From Acidisarcina sp. (GTDB lineage Bacteria; Acidobacteriota; Blastocatellia; Pyrinomonadales; Pyrinomonadaceae): DNA of 6,470 nt. Location of the stretch: positions 1 to 6,470 of the forward strand of contig JAJNPX010000286.1 of NCBI GenBank assembly GCA_021155145.1, given 5' to 3'. A model generated the notes under the pieces. It worked only from the letters and a program-made list of their open reading frames with translations. It had not been told where the DNA came from and did no database searches. The position numbers and the translations under genes were made by a program. Positions 1 to 5,700 of this stretch are shown piece after piece; within the stretch, counting starts at the first letter, position 1, and each line of letters opens with the position of its first letter.

Positions 1-168
1 GTTACGCGCCAACGAGAATTCGAGCGGCGCCCCCTTCTGAAAGACCGCTTCGAGAGCAGAATCAAAAAAAGCCTCGTCGAGACTTATCGTCACCTCGGCC
101 TTTTGGGAAAACACCGACAACGGAGAACTTAGCAGCAGAAGTATCAATATGAGTTTGGGCGATTTCAT
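1..168 (-). CDS. N-terminus of an exported protein of unknown family (partial)
   Basis: Only the first 56 codons are in the window; the reading frame is open to the left edge. The ATG at 168 is preceded by GGAGAA (172-177), a good ribosome binding site. The protein starts MKSPKLILILLLLSSPLSVF, followed by SQKAEV: a two-lysine n-region, a strongly hydrophobic stretch at residues 6-20 and a plausible signal peptidase I cut near residue 21-22. The product is therefore probably periplasmic or outer-membrane associated. The mature part visible (VTISLDEAFFDSALEAVF) is not a family I can name. It lies 66 bases downstream of kdsD on the same strand and may be the last visible member of that operon. 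A partner in envelope biogenesis is conceivable but rests on position alone. Confidence 0.75.
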   Translation of the reverse strand, partial: MKSPKLILILLLLSSPLSVFSQKAEVTISLDEAFFDSALEAVFQKGAPLEFSLARN

Positions 169-171
169 GGT

Positions 172-177
172 TTCTCC
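172..177 (-). promoter_or_regulatory. Ribosome binding site of the partial exported-protein gene
   Basis: The minus strand reads GGAGAA here, with GGAG five bases from the ATG at 168. It supports that start codon. The rest of the 66-base gap to kdsD (169-234) shows no clear hairpin or promoter. Confidence 0.6.
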
Positions 178-234
178 AATGTGGTATCGATGCCCGGACC
201 TTTCCGCGCAGTTGCACGGTAGAGTTTGAAGAGA

Positions 235-1221
235 TCAAATGCCGCTTCTCACAATGTCGTGAAGGCGGAGCAATCCGATACAGCGGCCAGAACCTTCGAC
301 CACGGGAAGGACGGATATCTGCGAAGGCCGATCTTCCATCAGACGCAGAGCATCGAAGGCAAGCATTTCCGGGGAAGCGGTTATAGGCGAGCGGGTCATC
401 ATCGATGTGGCTGTAAGCGTCCCGATCTGACCGGGCTCCGTTCGTTCGAGTGTTCGCCGCAGGTCTCCATCGGTTATGATCCCGATCAACTTCCCGGCCT
501 CGTCGACGACGTTCACAGCTCCTAACGAGAACTTTGAGATGGACCTGATCACTTCCAGCCATCCTGCATTCTCGGTGATATCCGGACTCTCGTGCATCAG
601 GCTATCGACCCGAAGGGTCAGTCGTTTTCCCAAACGCCCGGCCGGGTGATTCGCCGCAAAATCGGCTGCGGTGAGGCCGCGCGATTCCATCAAGGTCATC
701 GCGAGTGCATCCCCAATGGCAAGTGCAACTGTAGTCGAAGCCGTAGGGGCAAGATTCAATGGACACGCCTCCTGACTGACGGATGCATCGAGAGCCACAT
801 CGGATTGCCGAGCCAACGAGGAATTAAGGTTACCCACTATCGAGATCAAGGCGACCTTACGTTGTTTCAGCGCCGGTACGATCGCAAGGATCTCGTCCGT
901 CTCGCCAGAATTGCTCAACGCCAGGACAACATCTCCGCTGCGAACGATACCGAGGCTTCCGTGAAGGGCATCCGACGGATGAACGAAGATGGCGATCATA
1001 CCGGTGCTCGTCAGTGTTTGGGCGATCTTTTGCGCGATCACCCCTGATTTTCCGACCCCGGTGACGATCACCTTTCCATCACAGCTTGCTATAAGACCGA
1101 GGGCTTTCTCAACATCGGCGGGTTCAAGCCGATCGGCGGCGGCCTCGATAGCTGCCGCCTCCAGGCGAAGTATCTCGGACACCTTCTCCACCGGACTTTG
1201 TGATCTGGCAGGTTCTTGCAT
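235..1221 (-). CDS. kdsD: Arabinose-5-phosphate isomerase, KpsF/GutQ/KdsD family
   Basis: This enzyme interconverts D-ribulose 5-phosphate and D-arabinose 5-phosphate in the cytoplasm, the first step towards Kdo, the inner-core sugar of LPS (or of Kdo-containing capsules). The protein has 328 residues, the usual family length. The N-terminal SIS domain spans about residues 35-170, with the sugar-phosphate signatures GVGKSG (55-60) and SNSGETDE (103-110). Residues matching the E. coli KdsD active-site set are K58, E110, E151 (in EACPLNLAPT) and H192 (in NHPAGRLGKR). Two CBS domains follow at about 205-262 (SLMH..P, GIITDGDLRR) and 273-328 (SMMTRSPITA, GLLRLHDIVRSGI). The ATG at 1221 directly follows the TAA of the upstream gene and has AAGAGAA seven bases before it, so translation is probably coupled. 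The family call is very secure. KdsD versus the GutQ or KpsF paralogue cannot be settled by sequence alone, but with no sorbitol or capsule genes in view, KdsD is the simplest reading. No kdsA, kdsB or kdsC gene is visible nearby. Confidence 0.95.
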   Translation of the reverse strand: MQEPARSQSPVEKVSEILRLEAAAIEAAADRLEPADVEKALGLIASCDGKVIVTGVGKSGVIAQKIAQTLTSTGMIAIFVHPSDALHGSLGIVRSGDVVLALSNSGETDEILAIVPALKQRKVALISIVGNLNSSLARQSDVALDASVSQEACPLNLAPTASTTVALAIGDALAMTLMESRGLTAADFAANHPAGRLGKRLTLRVDSLMHESPDITENAGWLEVIRSISKFSLGAVNVVDEAGKLIGIITDGDLRRTLERTEPGQIGTLTATSMMTRSPITASPEMLAFDALRLMEDRPSQISVLPVVEGSGRCIGLLRLHDIVRSGI

Positions 1222-1224
1222 TTA
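1219..1224 (-). other. Zero-gap stop/start junction (TAA ATG)
   Basis: On the minus strand the stop TAA (1224-1222) of the NTF2-like gene is immediately followed by the ATG (1221-1219) of kdsD. A modest Shine-Dalgarno, AAGAGAA (1229-1235), lies inside the last codons of the upstream gene. This arrangement indicates one transcript and likely translational coupling of the two genes. Confidence 0.8.
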
Positions 1225-2085
1225 CGAATTCTCTTTTGGGTAGGCTACGAACAGTTCGGCCGCGATCCACCACTTGTCTTTTCGAAGCTTCCATACCTGA
1301 ACAAAATTTCCCTTCTCGATCTCGATGCCGGCATCGTCCAATATCGAATACGAGTTATATACGTATGCCATGTCAGGCGCCTCCACAAAACCCTTTCGTT
1401 TTGCGAACTTGATCCTCGGCCTGGTCTTCCCGAGATATTCGATGGCCGCCTTCTTGCCGAAAAATGGCTCCCGTCCGGGCCGCAACAAGATCGCATCGTC
1501 TGTGAGAAATGTCTTGTAAGCCTTTACTGAACCGACCTTTTCCACGGTCTCAAAGAAAGTCAACGAGGAATCGGCTGCGGAAATCTTGCTCTCATTTTTC
1601 TCGGTCCCGGAATCTGCGGGTGTCCGCCATTCGGTCGGGACAGCGGCCGGTTTGGAGTGGCTGACGCCGGCATCAAGGAGGGCTCGATATTCGCCGTTTC
1701 CCTGCTTCGACCATACCGAAAGGTAATGTCCGTAACCAATGTTGGGATCGTCCTTGCCATTGGGCCTGCGTATCGAATTCCCGATGCTGTACGCGAGCGT
1801 CCCGTTTGAGGAGACATCGATCCACACAGGGTTCCAGTTGAGCACTGTCGGTGCCGGCGGGCGCGACCTCCAAAACTCGCGGCCATTCACGATGTCGGGT
1901 ACCAACATCACACCAAGTGGCGCCAGATACTCGATAAACCCAGCGTTTATCCCGTTCTTGGCTACCAACCGTTCGAATGCCTTCTCGGTCTTAAAGATCT
2001 CTTCCGCTGCGGCCGTCTGACCAAATGCTCCCCCAAAAAGACCGATCAAAACAAAAATTGCGCAGACAAACTTCATTGGCGGCAT
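1222..2085 (-). CDS. Exported protein with two SnoaL/DUF4440-like (NTF2-fold) domains
   Basis: The 287-residue protein begins with a signal peptide: hydrophobic residues 6-22 (FVCAIFVLIGLFGGAFG) and a cut near QTAAAEE, so it is probably periplasmic. Two similar domains follow. Residues ~28-140 contain EKAFERLVAKNG, GREFWRS and GYGHYLSVWSKQ. Residues ~170-282 contain AYKTFLTDDAILLRPG, a GKKAAIEYL segment and GNFVQVWKLRKDKWWIAAE. The parallel G-x-YLSVW / G-x-FVQVW strands and the 'start of helix, conditions, graph of daily dose'-free layout of helix, then strands, fit a tandem DUF4440/SnoaL-like NTF2 fold. No catalytic residues can be assigned and the role is unknown. The domains are joined by a charged linker (144-170). 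A second ATG at 2076 would start the protein at MKFVCAIF, a more typical signal-peptide beginning. Neither start has a clear ribosome binding site. It is the first gene of the apparent operon with kdsD. Confidence 0.75.
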   Translation of the reverse strand: MPPMKFVCAIFVLIGLFGGAFGQTAAAEEIFKTEKAFERLVAKNGINAGFIEYLAPLGVMLVPDIVNGREFWRSRPPAPTVLNWNPVWIDVSSNGTLAYSIGNSIRRPNGKDDPNIGYGHYLSVWSKQGNGEYRALLDAGVSHSKPAAVPTEWRTPADSGTEKNESKISAADSSLTFFETVEKVGSVKAYKTFLTDDAILLRPGREPFFGKKAAIEYLGKTRPRIKFAKRKGFVEAPDMAYVYNSYSILDDAGIEIEKGNFVQVWKLRKDKWWIAAELFVAYPKENS

Positions 2086-2160
2086 ATTAACACATCGGAC
2101 GACGATTTTTTTGATTCAGGTGGGATATTCGCTACCTCGTTTTCAGCAAAATGGATTACG
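2086..2160. other. Divergent intergenic region
   Basis: This gap of about 75 bases (to 2211 if the later start of the plus-strand gene is used) separates the leftward operon from the rightward HEAAH gene and should hold both promoters. It is locally AT-rich (a T run at 2105-2112). I could not identify a -35/-10 pair with convincing spacing on either strand, nor an operator palindrome. Confidence 0.4.
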
Positions 2161-2196
2161 ATGAGCGTCAATTCTGATGACGTTCACAGATCATTT

Positions 2197-2203
2197 GGAG
2201 AAG
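2197..2203 (+). promoter_or_regulatory. Ribosome binding site deciding the start of the HEAAH-protein gene
   Basis: GGAGAAG lies eight bases before the ATG at 2212. The ATG at 2161, in the same frame, has only a weak GGA five bases upstream. The site therefore favours translation from 2212. Confidence 0.65.
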
Positions 2204-2211
2204 CAAAAAGC

Positions 2212-2736
2212 ATGGGATCAAAATTCACCATATATTTGAAGCAAAAAGGCGGCTCGACAGAGTCGGCCCAGAAGGCGATCGTCCATTTAAAGGATTATTT
2301 GGCAAGTGTGGTCGCAAAAAGTAAGACATTCGACAGTTCCGATGCGGTACTTGTCGATGAGAATACGACGCCGACGCTTTTGGATACCGATGTCGTCGTG
2401 TACCTCGTGCGGAGTACGTCGAAGAGCGTGATCGCAAAGAAAGGCGGCGATATCGCCATCGCGGAGGGGAGCACGATCCTCGGGCTTACCGACCTGAACC
2501 TTAAGATATGTGAGGTCTACTTTGACCGGCTTTATGAGGGCAGTGCCAAAGAATTATCGGGGGCCGTTTATCACGAAGCGGCTCATATAAAATCGAATAC
2601 CGGAAATTCGATGCACAACAATCAGGACGGCTTCCTGAAGGGGTCACCCGACTATAACGGTACTCCGACCGACAAGAATAACGAATTTCTTGCCTCGCAT
2701 CTGAGCAGAAAGGTCAGCATGAATGCAGGTTACTGA
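2212..2736 (+). CDS. Small putative zinc metallopeptidase-like protein (HEAAH motif), unknown family
   Basis: From the RBS-supported ATG at 2212 the protein has 174 residues, starting MGSKFTIYLKQKGG. An in-frame ATG at 2161 would add 17 residues (MSVNSDDVHR...). In the short form the motif HEAAH is at 121-125 inside AVYHEAAHIKSN, matching the HExxH zinc-binding helix of zincin peptidases: two His ligands and a catalytic Glu. The segment NNEFLASH (E158, H163) about 33 residues later could give a third ligand in gluzincin style; this is inferred from spacing only. The N-terminal half resembles an alpha/beta domain (helix around AQKAIVHLKDYLASVV, strand DVVVYLV). There is no signal peptide or membrane segment, so it is cytoplasmic or leaves by a non-classical route. 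It is transcribed alone, divergent from the kdsD operon and tail-to-tail with the macroglobulin gene. I do not recognise the family. Toxin-type or phage-like peptidases of this size exist, but nothing here proves such a role. Confidence 0.7.
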   Translation: MGSKFTIYLKQKGGSTESAQKAIVHLKDYLASVVAKSKTFDSSDAVLVDENTTPTLLDTDVVVYLVRSTSKSVIAKKGGDIAIAEGSTILGLTDLNLKICEVYFDRLYEGSAKELSGAVYHEAAHIKSNTGNSMHNNQDGFLKGSPDYNGTPTDKNNEFLASHLSRKVSMNAGY

Positions 2737-2768
2737 CTTTCTTGCCCATTAGGGTTGAGGCCTAGCGC
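2737..2768. other. Convergent intergenic gap
   Basis: Only 32 bases separate the stop of the HEAAH gene (+) from the stop of the macroglobulin gene (-). Only 4-bp stems (for example AGGC...GCCT at about 2758-2770) can be drawn and no T run follows, so no terminator is called. Confidence 0.5.
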
Positions 2769-5700
2769 CTATTCGACCCGGACAAAGTCCGTACCCGTCC
2801 TGCCAAAGGTCTCCGGAGCATACATCTCCTCGGCCTTGGCAGGCGGGACAACGAATTGACCCGGCGTGGTCGCACGCGCGACGTAGGTATAATTGTAAAC
2901 TCCCTCCCAGAGCAGTGAGCTGAATGCCTCCGCCCGCTCGTCGCGGAAGTTCTGGTGTTCGAACCAGTTCATTCGCCACCAATAATAATTCCGGCCAATT
3001 GAACGGCTCCCAACTTCAACTACCCCTGTGTTCCCGCCGCCCGTATCGGCCGGGATCGCCTCGGTCGTTGCGAGTTCGGGATTGAGGATCTCGAGCCCCG
3101 CAGGAAGCTGATCGACCAGAGCCACGTGATATCGGCGAGCCTGTGCGACCATTGTCAGCCGAATACGAACGCGTGCTCCAGACTTGATCGTCCACGAACC
3201 GTCGGCCTTCTGGACTACATCATCCTTGTTGTCCACCCCTTCGTACTTTCGCAGCACCGTGAACCCGTAATCGGCCGGTTCGAGCTTAAGATTCTTCGGC
3301 GCGTACTTCATGCCGATTCGGTAATAGAGACGCCCGACACCCTGTTTGTCTATCAGAAGATTCGAGGTACCGCCCTGCTCTACCAAGTAAGACATCGGAA
3401 TGGCCAGCACGTTCGAATCGATCGAGCGTCCCTTGAATGTCTGCTCTCCCGCGTACGCGTTGCCCAGCCAGACTCGCGAGACGAAATCGGGCGTGACTTT
3501 CTCGAACGCATTGAAGTACTTGTCCATAGCGAGCAGGATGAAGACGTTCTCCTGCGTCGTTCCCCAGTGGCCTTTCTTTCGATGAGCCAGCAGGCCGCGG
3601 ACAAGTTTCGGGATCAAGTCTTCGACGGGAGCGCGGACACTCTTGTCCGCGTCGCCGGTTCCTCCGGCGACACTTTTTGAACCCATAGATGAGTCTGAAT
3701 TATTCGAGCCCTTTCGCGCCGAAGCGACGCTCATGCGGACAGGAGTGTCCGCGCTCCCTCTAAGCTTCACCATCGCTTCGAGCAGCACGCCATCCGCACG
3801 CCGGTTCGAGTGCATTATCAGCCATCCGCCGTCGCCGTAGTTGGTAACGAAATTCGCGGTCGATGCGGTCTCGGTCGTGCGGTTCAAAAGGAAGCGGACG
3901 ATCTGATCGACTTCGGCAGTCGAGCCCTGGTCGTCAGCGATCACCGACAGCAGCCAGCCAAGAGCCTCAAACGGCATCTTGGTGTCGTACATCGCCGTGT
4001 CGCCGGTCGCGGACGCGACGCGTGCCTCGGCAAGCAGCTTCTTGGCCTTGGCAACGTCCTTGTCGCCCATCATATCGCGGACGTACAGGGCGTATGCCGA
4101 GACCGTCCAGCGGACCTGCGGCGACGACATATACCACTGGTCCTTCATATAGTTTTCGATGTTCTTCAAGTACGGCTTCGTCTTGTTGAGCATCTCGTCC
4201 GGCACCTTGTAACCCTTTGCCTTCGCAAGTGCGAGAGCGTGGGCGACGTGGATGGTCAGGAACGGATATTCGTACCGTTCGCGATCGCGTTTCCACAAAC
4301 CGAAGCTGCCATCGTTGCGCTGACGCGATTGAAGGATCTCGATGTCGCGTGCGAACTGCCTGGCGAGTGCATCAGCGTCCGGCATATCCTTGGCTTTGAA
4401 CGCCGAGAGCACGTCCTTCATCGCGGCGATCGAGATCATACGCGACGAGATCTGCTCGGAGCAGGCGTAGGGATAGTTCGTCAGATAGATGAACGCATCA
4501 GTCAATTCTTGAAGCTGCGTCGAGCTTGTCGTCACCTCGAGCCCGCCGAACTGCGGATAGACATCTCCCGGTGTTTGGACCGGCTGAATGATCGCTCCGT
4601 TATCCTCGGTCGTGCCGTAGGTCGCGAATGCCTCGGTAGTCGCGGGCGTCCATACCGGCAGCGAGATCTCCGCGGCATCGGCGAAAGAGCCTGAGCTTAC
4701 CGCGATCTGGAATCTCGCCGTCCCGGCTTTTACCGTTGCTACCGGGAACCGAACCTCCTCACGGGAGTTGGCTTTCACTAGGACGCGCTTACCCGACTGG
4801 ACCGCAGGCGTCCCGCCTGCAACGCCGCTGGCGGCGTCAATGATGTGAGCGTTAGACGTTCTTAGGGCAACATCAACGGCCATGTCTTTGTCGGTCTGAT
4901 TTTGGACAACGACCGGCAGTTCGAATTTGTCACCAAAGTTTAAGAACCTCGGTGCCGACGGCCGGACCATCAGCGGCTGTTTCGCCGTGATGTTCGATTC
5001 GGTCTTGCCGAAACGCTTCCCCGCATCGACCGAGACCGCGGTGATGCGATATCGCGTCAGGTTATCCGGCAGCTTTACATCAACCGACGCACGCCCGTTC
5101 GAGTCGGTCTTCACCGACGGCGACCAAACGGCGAGGGCGTTGAAGTTCTCGCGGAGGTTTATGGGTGAGCTGGGAGACTCATCATCTTTAGCCATTGCCA
5201 TGTCGGCAACGGACTCGGCTGCGGCCATCTTCGGCGATGGTGCGCGCTGCAGACTGGACAGGACCTCCATCCTTCGAAACGAGCCTCCAGCCCCATCGGC
5301 GCTCGGCGGGGGTGCAGGCGGATTCGCCCTTACATCTTCGGGATTTCCTAGCAGCACATCCTTTCGCAGATGATGATCGGTGACGCCGGTGCCGCGGGCG
5401 GTGTAGAAGACCGACATTGGATCGGCGATGGTATATCGCGAGAGGGCGAGGACGGCTTCGTCCACGATCACGACCGCGACCTCGCTGTTCGCGACAGGCT
5501 CGCCGCGGTGGTCCTTCACCTGAATATCGACCTTGGTCTCGCCGCCGGGTGCGAGGGTCTTTTCTTTCGGCTCGGCGCTTACGGTTAGCCTGCGCGATTC
5601 GGTGGTGACCGAGAGATTGATGTTGCCGCTCGCGAACGCGGGACGTTTCGCCAATGGAACGCGGACATTCTTGTCCGCAGTTGTCTGCGTATCGGCGGGG

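Noticed and set aside
62..562. 166-codon open frame on the minus strand spanning the 3' end of kdsD and the start of the next gene
   Set aside because: It overlaps both well-supported genes in another frame, is very Arg/Ser-rich and has no family features.
1615..1632. Minus-strand GGCGGACACCCGCAGATT at the linker between the two NTF2-like domains, sharing GCGGACAC with the palindromes
   Set aside because: The second arm is not recognisable and no inverted partner lies nearby, so it is at best a decayed remnant; not callable.
2086..2160. TTGATT (2111-2116) as a -35 box for the plus-strand gene
   Set aside because: No acceptable -10 hexamer lies 16-18 bases downstream.
2737..2771. Possible bidirectional terminator between the convergent genes
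   Set aside because: Only 4-bp stems can be drawn and no T run follows on either strand.
3597..3605. GCGGACAAG, resembling half of the 18-base palindrome, 28 bases from copy 1
   Set aside because: It lacks the second arm and encodes part of KLVRGLLAHRKKG, which looks like native conserved family sequence; nine bases of similarity is within chance.
3810..4694. 294-codon open frame on the plus strand opposite the macroglobulin gene
   Set aside because: It is antisense to strongly conserved macroglobulin sequence, with composition rich in Arg, Leu and Val and no recognisable domain; a GC-driven shadow frame.
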